DNA from: Meconema thalassinum
Lineage: Eukaryota > Arthropoda > Insecta > Orthoptera > Tettigoniidae
Assembly (NCBI GenBank): GCA_946902985.2
Contig: OX336389.2
Location: forward strand, 170,138,704-170,202,703
Direction: 5' to 3'
DNA: 64,000 nt
Shown: positions 53,796 through 64,000 of the stretch, one piece after another
Layout of the letters: each line of letters opens with the position of its first letter
Numbering within the stretch: the first letter of the stretch is position 1
Program-made: the position numbers and the translations under genes
The notes under the pieces: generated by a model
Database searches by the model: none
What the model was told of the DNA's origin: nothing
Seen by the model: the letters and a program-made list of their open reading frames with translations, nothing else

Positions 53796-56700
53796 ATTCT
53801 CTACATATAATGTTTTAGCTTTCTCAAGCTTATAGCAACGAAAATATAACAATGCAATGGGAATGGAAACGGGATTTGGGATGAGACACACATATCAATT
53901 GCTTTGCGTGTTTATATCTTGCACATTTTATTTATAGCCACAAGGCTATTATAAACGCCCTTGGTCTCAGTAACACAGTTGTCCGGACCAGCTGCAAAGC
54001 ACCTGTGTCGTCAAAGCGGACACCCGTTCGTTCAACCCTACCATAAGCGTGCTACCTCAGAGCTCGGCTCTCCCTTTAAACACGTAAATGTTCACATCTC
54101 AACTGAAATATTATCACGCAAATGTCTTACATGCTTCATTCAAACACCAATGGATTCCTCCAACAATCCCAAATCATGATTATTTGTTTAAACCACTTGC
54201 TTAACTTGCATTGTTTAGAGTATAAAAAAACTCTAAATGTTAATAACAAAAGTTCATTAATTATTTATAACAATAATAAATTGTTTATAACAATGTCAAA
54301 TGACCATTGAAAATTTAATACACGCTTCTATTAATCACTATCATTTCAAATTATTTAACAAAGATATTTACAAAATTATTTTACAATATTAAATTGTTTA
54401 TATTATTTATACAAGGAATACATTGAACCACACGTTTATCCGGTTGATAATTACTCACATCGTGTTGATATAATCGACCAATGAAGGTTAGTTATATTTA
54501 ATAGTCAAATTCAGGTTTAATAATGTTTAATAATAATTATTAATATTTGTGACTGTAACCTCCATTCAAAATCTTTATCTCAAATTATTTAACACTCTTG
54601 TTAATTTTAACAGTATCTTCATATGAATAATCTTTCAAAGAACAAGAACAATAACATTCAGCGGGAAAATACTTCGCTCATAACGCACAAAAATGTCACA
54701 ACAATTGGCCCAAAATTCATCATATATCTTTATATATATGGCATAAAAATCTTCCAAACTACACACAAAAACCTCCACTATTAATTCATCAACTTCATTA
54801 ATTATTGTGGGAACCTCCTTCATTATTCAAGGGCATTATTCAACAGCGACTTTTACACGTCCACTGAACTATCGATTATACATCCATTGTTCCTCTTTAA
54901 AAATTCTTATATTCATCAATTGTAATAATGACTGTTATCATTTAACCTTCGTGGGTTTCATTCATGAATCGATATGAAGTAAAAAAATTTGCCAATCACA
55001 AATAAATTTAATAGCAAATACGATTAGACACTCCTGCCTGGTCTATCAAAATTGAGATTAACATCTTCAAAGTAACGCAGTATAAAAATACTATCTTCAA
55101 ACAAAGTTCAACTAAACTGCAAAATAGTCGAATAGAATACAATTAGATTGTGGAATGCAAACATTATTGTTCCAATCTATAATTGAGAAAAATTCCTGTC
55201 AAATGTTCATTACTATAGTGTATTCAATAAATTGTAATTAACGTTCATATTTCATAAAATTGTCTATAATGCAATGATAAATGTCTATGTTGCAATCATG
55301 TTCATAAGACGACTAGTATTTCAAAGATCGTCGATATCGTAGTAGATTTTAATGCTCTAAAATCTTTTAATTATTCTTCTTTCTTGAGGATGACAGAAAA
55401 TTGGTCAAAGTAATTAACTGAATAGAATTACTTTAATAAAATGACACGCTGTCAGAATTCAAATCTGCCATAGCAAATCGTTAACTTTACAGTCAAATCG
55501 TGACTACAAAAATATGCAAATTACTGAAAGAATCTAAATCATCAGTCTCAACTGATCCAAAATTATTTAAGTATGCCAATGACATAGCAATGTCTCAAAA
55601 ATCGAAGAGAAAGGCATAAATCATCGAAGTGTACTGAGTACAAAAATATCAATCAAGAAAATGGGGCAAAAGGTAGGACAGAAAATATGGGAAGAATGGT
55701 TGCTCAAATATCGCTACAATACTCAAATAATACAAGAAACGTTCACAACTACCTTATCTGCCGATTGAAGTTCCAGAGGAAAATTCCCCAAAGAAGACTG
55801 CTGATGGATCCATTTCACCAACTTAAAGATGAGCTCCATCCTCGAAACAGGAATCAGCGTCCTCGGAGAATCGAACTGCTTCCTCCTCCGAAATTGCACT
55901 GCTCCGTGGATACGAGAAACATCCTTCCGGCAAAATTCTTCATTGTGCGCCGGGATAACCCTGGCCTCTCTTGAAAGTTCTCTGAAGTTCTTGCAGGAAT
56001 TCGTCATGAAGTTTAATGTAGTTATTTCCGCAGACATATTCATAGTTGTGGAGTATGAAAATATTTCCACTCTTATCTGGTATAATTCAGCGATGGATTA
56101 ACGATGCATGAGTGTAGTTGGATGTTCACTACATGCTCGCTTTTGTAGAAAGACGATTAACGAAGTTCCATGCTGTTACTTTACTCCAATAATGTATGTC
56201 CCAATTGCATCAAAGCCTTAGCCTTTCATCTCAACTACAGTTGTAATCATCAAAAGCACTGCAATATTATAGTGTTCCATAGTCGAATGTATCGTTGTAG
56301 TACCAAACTGTTGCACTCCACGTGTCAGCCGTAGTGTATAATGTGGAATATAAAAGTGTTTCTCCTGTGGCGAGAAAATCACTTTTGTTGGCAGCCTAAA
56401 AGTTCCAATATCTTTCGAAGTATCACTGTGAAATCGTTGAAATCTTGTATACACCTTAATGTTATACTGCCTAATAGAATTATCATACAGCCTGAAGTTA
56501 GCGCTGGATATCTTGACTGGTGGAAACGTTAATGTGCGCGTTTCAACTTCACCTAGTTTTGAGCAGCGTGAAATGGAACTGCTCCGAGTTCGTTCAATGC
56601 GGCAGGCTTTCACCTCACGCTAAAGACACCTTACTTCACTGAATCACTTGAAAATAACACTATATCGCCAGAAATATATATGAGATCTGAGTATGAGTAT

Positions 56701-57235
56701 CAGAATGAGTATGAGAGCTCCTCTCTCCTGTGCACGACCTTTTATCAACTTCTTAAGGGGCGTATCTATCCCTACCATAGCCTGTTGCTGCGTCATTGCT
56801 GGAAGTTTTAACTTTGGCTATACTTGACGGATTTTCAAAATTCAAAAACTCAAAATTAATTTCTTCAAAATTCCAAATCAATGCCATAACTGAAAATAGA
56901 TTTCCACAAATCTGCATGCCAAAAGTAATCGAATATCGTAGTTTCAGCAATCTCCGTCTTCCTTCCAAACTATCGTTCATTGGTTCTCGTCTCTCCTCCA
57001 ATAGCGTAGCTTCTTCCTTAGCACAATACCTTGTTTCCTGCGACTGCGTCGTAAATCTCTGATCTTTCTCGAATAAAATCATGACGTCACCAAGAATCTC
57101 AGCTCAATCAGCCTACTGGCATGAATCCTACGTCATCCGTGCCTACGTCATGAATATCCACGTCATAACTATGACTTTACTGATATTTTCCAATACAGCC
57201 CTCGTGGTCTCAATATAATTCAATTTCCGGGGGCA
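53796..57235 (-). repeat. 5' LTR of Ty3 element 3, second part
   Basis: This resumes the LTR after the BEL/Pao insertion and runs to CGGGGGCA at 57235. It holds the TATA-like motif (56739-56748) and the small frames 55723-56070 and 56218-56613, identical to those of the 3' LTR. Confidence 0.92.
55723..56070 (-). CDS. LTR-embedded small open frame 2 (element 3, 5' LTR), unknown
   Basis: Same 115-codon frame as 37968-38315. In this 5' LTR it lies downstream of the candidate promoter, so it could be near the 5' end of the genomic RNA. Confidence 0.28.
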   Translation of the reverse strand: MEIFSYSTTMNMSAEITTLNFMTNSCKNFRELSREARVIPAHNEEFCRKDVSRIHGAVQFRRRKQFDSPRTLIPVSRMELIFKLVKWIHQQSSLGNFPLELQSADKVVVNVSCII

Positions 57236-57483
57236 TTACCTTTTTCAAGGCCACGGCCGCCTCCTTCCCTCTTCCTTGCCTGACCATCCCTTACCTTCCC
57301 TTATGAGGCCCCTGTTCGCTTTGCAGGTGCGGCCGTCCAGACGAGATGGCAATCACACCTCACCAGTTGTATTCACTCCGATTAGATGTTCCCAGCTCTA
57401 GGAAACTGCCCGTAGAGGCGGTAGTGGTGAGTTCCCTCGCTGAGTCCGTTGGTTCCACCAACCTGGAGGGTAAACGACTAAGA
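57236..57483 (+). repeat. Type 1 SINE, tail half (split by Ty3 element 3)
   Basis: It starts TTACC (expected GTACC) and continues the SINE body to TAAACGACTAAG. It completes the SINE begun at 35380. Confidence 0.88.
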
Positions 57484-58197
57484 AAAGAAAAGAAGAAAAG
57501 AAGAATTACCGTACCGTATATATTGTGGAGTGAAAATATCATTGTGATATTAGGTTGTGTTATTTTACACGAATAGGATGAATATTAATGGTTTCCGACA
57601 TAGAGAATGGACAGCACAAAGTCGGATGGATACAATAAAATAATTTAAAAAGAAATAAAATTGTGGTCACTAGAGTGGCTTGAACCCACGACATAACTGT
57701 TACGAAGCTACAGCCTTACCCCTCCTACACTTTTCCAGTATATCGGCTAGTTCACAGGTAGCTTACGTAACTGAATCCGAATGCAATGGTTGAAGGTCGA
57801 ATGATTTCAGTTCAATCTTCAAGACCGGCAGGAATGCATTCATCAGTGTCTGGCATGTTTTCAACTTACAGTTACGTATCTTAATGACTGATTTGTATTC
57901 TAATAATGCCCATCATCAGCAGATACCACCGTCAATTGACAACCGTCCACCATCTTTGATTGCTTGGAGCTCGCCCTGCTGAGCCAATCAAACAGGCGGT
58001 ACACATGCGAGAAACGTTCCTCAAGCCTGTACCGAAACTGCGGCTACATCCAACCTTAACGTTACAGCCTGTACCGTTTCTTCTATGAGGGTCAATGCTG
58101 GCGGTACAAAGTTACAACCTCTACCATCTCTTGTAGCGTTACGCAAAATCCAGCATTGATAACGCTCATTTCGTTGTTATTCGTACCGACAACATTA

Positions 58198-58198
<1 letters not shown>
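57484..58198 (-). repeat. Inverted 2.3 kb unit, part 1
   Basis: On the minus strand this matches unit positions ~2040-2315 followed by 1-430, that is, a junction between two tandem units. It is more diverged from 1-4634 than those copies are from each other. No gene. Confidence 0.85.

Positions 58199-58229
<31 letters not shown>
58199..58229 (+). repeat. (ATT)n microsatellite
   Basis: About ten ATT repeats expand the AAT tract of the unit. It is the insertion point of the LINE. A shorter ATT tract follows the LINE tail near 60563. Confidence 0.85.
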
Positions 58230-58231
<2 letters not shown>

Positions 58232-60310
58232 GAACGATACTATAATACACACAAGCCTTAACAACACAGACTGGACAGATTGCCTTGAATTAAAAAATCC
58301 TAATGACATATATAACAATATAACAACCAAATTTAAGGAAATCTACCAAAAAGCATCTTACATAACAACTCGTAAACACAGAAAAAGCAAACAATGGTTC
58401 ACTTATGACCTAAAAATACAATGTAAGGAAAGAGACAGACTTTACAAAACAATGCTCAGAAACAAGGATAATATTACAATAAAAAATGAATACAAAGCTT
58501 TCAGAAACAAATTAAATAAGCTAATAAATAAAACAAAACATTAATATTTTAAAAATAAGATAAATAGTTCCAAAAACGATAATAAAGGAATGTGGAAAGT
58601 CATTAATGATATAACAGGTCGGAAAACACAAACTGTCAATGAAGTCATAAACAAACATTTAATATTACATTATACTAACGAAGTGATAGTCAATAAATTC
58701 ATCAATACTTTCAGTGAAAAAATAAACAGCCTAGCTCATAACTGTAGTATCAACATATGGCAATCAAATAGAAACACATTAATGAATTCCTTTACATTAC
58801 GTGAAACTGATGAATATGAAATAGAAAACATAATTAAGGAATTAAAAACAGACAAATCGCCTGGGGTAGACAATATACGCTTGAAAGACATAAAGGCAAC
58901 ATCCAAAAAAACTATACCAATCATAACACATCTCATAAACAAGATATTCGAATCAGGCATAATACCAAAATATCTGAAATACACAATTATTAAACCAATA
59001 TATAAGAATGGCGATCACTTAGACTTTGGCAACTACAGACCAATATGCATTTTATCAATCCTCCACAAAATAATGGAAAAATGCTTGGATAAGAGATTGA
59101 AGAATTTCCTAAATAAATATGATATTTTAAGGGGACACCTATACGGTTTTAGGAAGGGGAAAAGTACTGAACTACTCCTGGCTGAATTTGCCAATGTAAT
59201 AAATAATGCCTTAAATAAGAACAATCACATAATGGTACTTTTTCTTGACTTTTCTAAAGCATTTGACACAATAAATCACAATAAACTACTTGCTAAATTA
59301 CACGATATTGGAATAAGAGGCACGACTTACAAACTATTTGAAAGCTATCTGAAAAAAGGGAAATGGCAGTTATGGTCAATAACACTATCAGTGACGCAGT
59401 AGAAGGAACACAAGGTATCCCTCAAGGCAGCATTATTTCACCTACACTATATAACCTGTTCGTAAACGACATGAATGAAGCCATTAAACACAGTAAAATA
59501 TTTATTTATGCTGATGACACCACTATATATACCATACATAAAGACTCTAAAACAGCTTTTGAGAGACCTCAAGAAGACTTCAATAACATCACAAGATGGT
59601 GTCATGACAATAATTTGTATATAAATACAACCAAATCTAAAATAATGCACATCAGAGTTGATCACTTCACACAAGAAAAATACAAACTAACGCACCACAG
59701 CTTATCATGCATACACCAAAACATCCTGGCAGGTTGCAAATGTAACACCTTCATAAATAGTACTTCGACACAAAAATACCTAGGAATTACCCTTGATGAA
59801 CACTTTAAAATGAACACACACACAGTAAACATAATAAAAAACCTAAGAGCAAACCTCTACATCTTCTACAATCTCCGATTTTATGTAGATAAGAAAACTT
59901 ACAAAACAATTTACAGTGCTCTGATTGAAAGCAAATTAAGATATGCTATAGCAGCTTGGGGAAATCAAAACACAACTTTAATTAATAATCTTCAAGATAG
60001 CCAAAACAGGTTCTTTAAATATTTCACTGATATCCCTTATTTTAATATTAAAGAGTTGTTTCAAATTACTGTACTGAATCTCTACTACCATGATCCAAGA
60101 TTCAGGCATAAGGTCTCTCACAACATACAAACAAGAGCCATAACAAGTACTAAACATGTTAAACCTTTATGTATAAATAGCTATGGTTTCAAGAGACTAA
60201 ATTATATTATACCATCACTACTTAATGAACTACCACCTGGACTGACAAACATTAACAGCAAACAACTAGCTATAAGTCGCATTAAAAAATATTACTTAAC
60301 CAAACATTAA
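58230..60310 (+). pseudogene. LINE reverse transcriptase, broken by one stop and one frameshift
   Basis: The frame reads through a TAA at 58542-58544 (KTKH, stop, YFKNKI, same frame) to RT motifs KSPGVDNI, PIYKNGD...NYRPI, GFRKGKST and LDFSKAFDTI. Near 59360-59370 a one-base loss (or two-base gain) shifts frame. RT continues with GIPQGSIISPTLYNLFVNDM, the catalytic YADDTTIY, NTTKSKIM and YLGITLD, and a C-terminal domain ending LTKH. Only two lesions in ~690 codons suggests a fairly young copy. There is no RNase H domain. The endonuclease is missing. Confidence 0.88.
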
Positions 60311-60462
60311 CTCATAACATAAATGTATTAATATAACTACCATAGTGTAATTTTTTGTATCTTTAATTATTTACATTAATATTTTATCATTAACATTACA
60401 AAAAAAATGCATGCACTCTTGTACTGAAATATAATCTATATATATGTTGTAAATAATAATTA

Positions 60463-60510
60463 ATATGTCTCACAGATAATCTGTACTGTCATCAGATTCG
60501 TGAGACATAT
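60463..60510 (+). other. 3' UTR hairpin of the LINE
   Basis: ATATGTCTCAC (60463-60473) pairs with GTGAGACATAT (60500-60510). Inside, AATCTG pairs with CAGATT around a nine-base loop. It is about 50 bp from the 3' end, where a template recognition structure would be expected. Confidence 0.7.
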
Positions 60511-60565
60511 CACAATAATGTAACATAAATAGTATTTAATAAATAAATTAAATTAAATTAAATTA

Positions 60566-61267
60566 TTATTATTATATTCTTAGATGTGTGTGGAATCACT
60601 GTGTTAACCAGTGACATTGTGTTGGCTGTGGTAATGTGCGTATTTGTAATTTTGGCTAGGTTTGGGAAGGAAATGATCGTGGCCTTCACTTAGGTACCAT
60701 CCGGGCATTTGTCTGGCTTAGAAGTAGGGAACCACGCCATTCCACCTCCAGCATAGCTAGGTAGGAATCTAACCTATCTCTTCCAAACTATCCTCTCGTG
60801 GCTTAGTCTAGTGTCTAGCGCCGATGACCTCGTAGTTCCTCCCCCTTTCAACCCCAATAACTAACTAACTAATTAACTAACTGACTAGGCTTAGTGTACA
60901 GTTTCTAGCGCTGAGGCTAGAAATATCTTTGCGGGAAGAGATGGGGATCGAACCCAGGTCCTTTAAAAGAGGAGTCACATTGCACACTCATCTCATGGAA
61001 GGTGGCTTTGTGTAATTTTATTTCTGAATTATTTCCGGATTACACAAGTTGTGAAAGACACACGTCCACTTCCAAACTGAGCGTACACAACTGCTTTGAT
61101 TCCTTGTTGTGCATTATTTTCTTTCTCTCAACTATCTTGGACATTTTGAGTTACGTAACAGTCTTCAATATAATATCCAAATTGTATCGTACTAAAAATC
61201 TGACACACTTGAGTGATGAATTACAATAGGTGTAATATAAAATTATTTGTTTCATTTATTCCTTTTC
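60566..61267 (-). repeat. Inverted 2.3 kb unit, part 2
   Basis: On the minus strand this matches unit positions ~1431-2035, including the SINE-core fragment with TAGGTACCATCC near 60690 (empty GGTACC) and the AACTAACTAAC tract near 60865. No gene. Confidence 0.85.
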
Positions 61268-61749
61268 TATTTCTACCCGCCATTTAGGCTTTTCCCACGG
61301 ACTCAGCGAATGATCCCTCCTTTACTGCCTCTACGGGCAGTGTCCTGGATCTTGACATCCATTTTGGGAAACAACTGGGGAGGGAGGCTGGACTAGCGCC
61401 TCGGCCAGGTGGCCCCACCTGCAAAGCGAATAGTGGGCCACATGAGGGACGGGACAGGATGGGAAGAATGGGAGGGATAGACATGGAACGGGGAAGGAGG
61501 CGGCCGTGGCCTGACGTTAGATACCATCCCGACATTAGCCCGAAGACGAAGTGGGTAACCGCGGAAAACCACTTCGGGGATGGCTGAGGTGGGAATCAAA
61601 CAACCTCGAATCATTTGGACCACCCGAGGCTGAGCAGACCCCGTTCCAATCATACCGCTTTTCGAATTTCGTAGCAGACCCAGGAATCGGACCTTGGGCC
61701 TCTGGGGTGGCAGCTAAGCATGCTGCCCACTACACAACGGAGATGACCC
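61268..61749 (-). repeat. Dimeric tRNA-derived SINE, type 2 head
   Basis: Inverted counterpart of 948-1430. The head end is at 61749. The equivalent of GGTACC reads GGTATC on its own strand, and there is no insertion. Confidence 0.8.
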
Positions 61750-61784
61750 AATATAAAATTATAATTATAATTATGTATTGTGAA

Positions 61785-62014
61785 GTCGCCTCCATCGCGT
61801 AGCGGTCAGCATGGTTAGCTGCCGCCCTGGAGGTCCTGGGTTCGATTCTCGGCTCTGCCACTAAATATGAAAAGTGTTATGAGGACTTGAACGGGGTCTA
61901 CTCAGCCTCGGGTGTTCTAAATGAGTAGAGGGGGTTCGATTCCCACCTCAGGCATCCTCGAAGTGGTTTTCCGTGGTTTACCACTTCGTCTTCGGGAAAA
62001 TGCCGGGATGGTAC
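61785..62014 (+). repeat. Type 1 SINE, head half (split by Ty3 element 4)
   Basis: The head GTCGCCTCC at 61785, both B boxes and the body run to GGGATGGTAC, where the LTR of element 4 begins. The tail lies beyond the window. Confidence 0.9.
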
Positions 62015-64000
62015 TGTCCCCGTTTAACCCGGATAGTAGGCTGTCAGATATCCGCCCCCTCAATCGGATTGCCAATAATCAATCGCACCGGCTCAGCTAC
62101 ACCAATAAAAATGGCACTGACAGATACTACCGAGGTTTGAGCACAGAAGTTAACAAGAAATTATTGTGGAACACACCAAAATAGACGGGGGTTCATACTT
62201 ACCTCTACTTACCTCTTAAAAATTATCTCGGGGATTGGGTTGACAACAGGATCTCTAAAGTATGCTCCCACAATAACCTCCACCATGACATTTAAAAATG
62301 AACCAGAACGAAGACGAGAACTTTGAACTGTACAAAAGCTTTTATTTCAAATAAAGGGTATGATTTTAACAACTCAACAAAATAAATGTGGCTATCAGTA
62401 GCCCATGTCAATCTGACTATGTCCTCCTGTAGGACTTGTAAAGTTATCAAACAATATGTTAGCTCCCACGAGCTCAAAATAACGTAACATTCATAGCACA
62501 ATTGGACTGGATAAGGAAGTCAGGACGAGACACATATACAGAGCATTTGGTTTCTTTTAATAAACATGACACTTGTATTTATAGGCGCAAGGCCACAATG
62601 TAGACGACCTCGCCCGCTGATAACCAGTTGTCTGGCCAGCTGCGGTCTACCCTCCAACCTGACGCACACCTGTCAAATGGACTCACTTGTCCTGCTATGT
62701 TGCGTAAGAATCCAGCTCCCTCTCAAAAGCTTTAAATGTCCGCAAGACAACTCATATATATTTAGTTACGCAAATCTTTCAAATGCTTTACTCACATACC
62801 ACTGGATTATTCTGACAATCCCTAACCTTGTTTAATTAGCATCCAAATGTTTAATAAGCATAGTTTAGAGTATAAAACACACTCTTAAATGTTTATAACA
62901 AAAGCACATAAATTATTTATGTCAATTAGAAATTGTTTATAATATTTGTCAAAGACAATAAAAAAAATTTAAACACGCCTCTAACATTACTTTCGTTCCA
63001 CATTATTGTCAAAGATATTTACATCATTATTTACAATATTAACATTTAAATTATTCAAATTATTAATTTAAGAAATACATTTAACCACATGTTCATCCGG
63101 TTGGTAATTTCATAATCGTGTCAATATAATCGACCAATGAAGGTTAGTTATACATTTAATGTCACAATCTGGTTTAATAAAGGTTGTAATAATTATTATA
63201 ATTATTTGTGACGGTAATTTTCATTCAAAATCTTATCTCAAATTCTTTCAATACTCTTGTTAATTATAACAGTAAATTCACTTGATTAATTTTCAAAGGA
63301 CAAAGACAATACACTCCAGCGGAAAATACTTCGCTTACAAAATAATGCACAAACTGCATTAAAATAGGCCCAAAATTCATCATATATTAATATATATGGC
63401 ATCAAAATCTTCCACAGAACTTACAAAAACCTCCACTAACAAATTCTTTAACATCATTAATTACTGTGGGAACCTCCTTCATTTATTCAAGGGCATTATA
63501 CATCAGCGACTTTCAACACGTCCGCTGCACTAGCGATTATACATTCATAGTTCCACTTCAAAAATTCTTATAATCATTAATAGTTTCAAAACTGTTGTCA
63601 TTTAACCTTCGTGGATTTCATTCATGAATCGAAATGAAGTAAAAATTTGCCAATCACAAACAAATTTAATAGTGAATACGCTTATATACGCCTGTCTGGT
63701 CTATCAAAATTTAAGATTAACATCTTCAAAGAATTGTAGTATAAAAATACTATCATCAAACAAAGTGCAACTAAACTGCAAAATAGTCGAATAGAATCCA
63801 ATTAGACTGGGGAATGCAAACATCATTATATAAATCTCTAATTGAGAAAAAACTCCTAACAAAAGTTCATGACTTTAATGCATTCAATAATTCATAATTA
63901 AAGTTCATCTTTCACAAAATTGTCTATGATGCAATGGTCGTTCATAACTGACGATAAATGTCTGTGTTGCAATCAATTCAAATAACGACTAGTATTTCCA
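62015..64000 (-). repeat. LTR of Ty3 element 4 (partial, runs off the window)
   Basis: It begins TGTCCCCG after GTAC (62011-62014) and follows the LTR of elements 1-3 for almost 2 kb to the window edge, in minus orientation. It is clearly diverged from the other three, so it is a separate, older copy. It could be a full element or a solo LTR. No gene is seen. The AATAAA at the expected position is lost (TATAAATAC). Confidence 0.88.

Larger units (their letters stand above)
35611..57235 (-). mobile_element. Ty3/gypsy LTR retrotransposon, element 3, with nested BEL/Pao
   Basis: This is ~12.9 kb of Ty3 sequence once the nested 8.7 kb BEL/Pao element is set aside. LTRs of ~3.88 kb are at 35611-39489 and 44617-45045 plus 53796-57235. 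The left target copy is GTAC and the right copy reads TTAC (one mismatch). Gag is intact to a deletion that joins its end to the last part of RT, removing protease and most of RT. Pol has one nonsense codon. Sequence is visibly more diverged from elements 1 and 2 than its own LTRs are from each other. Confidence 0.92.
58230..60560 (+). mobile_element. 5'-truncated non-LTR retrotransposon (CR1/L2-like group)
   Basis: The element contains the RT region but no endonuclease, so it is truncated at the 5' end, as is usual for target-primed reverse transcription. The 3' UTR has a long hairpin (60463-60510) and ends in AATTA/AAATT-type repeats. Insertion into an (ATT)n tract splits the inverted 2.3 kb unit. 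Clade is uncertain. Confidence 0.85.

Noticed and set aside
35607..57239. GTAC/TTAC mismatch as evidence that element 3 is not a simple insertion
   Set aside because: Both sides still continue the same SINE at the right position, so a single later substitution is the simpler explanation.

Overview
The window is eukaryotic and almost wholly made of mobile elements. No host gene was recognised. The elements are tRNA-derived SINEs with dimeric heads, Ty3/gypsy and BEL/Pao LTR retrotransposons, non-LTR retrotransposons and Helitron 3' ends. Together with a primer-binding site matching an insect-type tRNA-Lys, this suggests an insect with a large, repeat-rich genome, perhaps polyneopteran. The organism is an inference. 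The dense nesting looks like heterochromatin or another gene-poor region.

Layout. Positions 1-5319 hold a tandem array of a ~2.316 kb composite unit: two full copies and part of a third. Each unit carries two head-to-head long SINEs. Ty3 element 1 (5320-11854, + strand) sits in the SINE of the third unit. Ty3 element 2 (12372-24556, - strand, with both ~3.92 kb LTRs) sits in the next SINE. The centre (24787-35380) holds rearranged unit fragments, further SINEs, degenerate ~147 bp tandem repeats and two ~2.32 kb Helitron-ended segments facing each other. Both segments carry the same dead LINE fragment. Ty3 element 3 (35611-57235, - strand) follows. Its 5' LTR is split by a young BEL/Pao element (45046-53790, + strand) with a 5-bp target duplication. 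After it the 2.3 kb unit reappears in inverted orientation (57484-61784), broken by a CR1/L2-like LINE (58230-~60560). The window ends inside the LTR of Ty3 element 4 (62015 to the edge).

The Ty3 family is unusual. Its LTRs are ~3.9 kb, with small open frames inside. All four copies sit at the same GGTACC position of the SINE body with a GTAC target duplication (one copy has a 1-base mismatch). Both orientations relative to the SINE occur, so at least two insertions were independent. This points to an LTR retrotransposon with a fixed target site inside a SINE. The three copies with visible internal regions have lost protease and most or all of the RT (element 1 all of pol), through different deletions, so none looks autonomous. 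The BEL/Pao copy has one continuous 1398-codon frame in which RT, RNase H and the integrase core are replaced by an unrecognised, open, hydrophobic, Cys-rich segment of ~450 codons. That segment and the SINE-site targeting are the two observations most worth following up.

All boundaries were read by eye from direct repeats, target duplications and translated motifs. No alignment or database search was run. Divergence statements are visual impressions.
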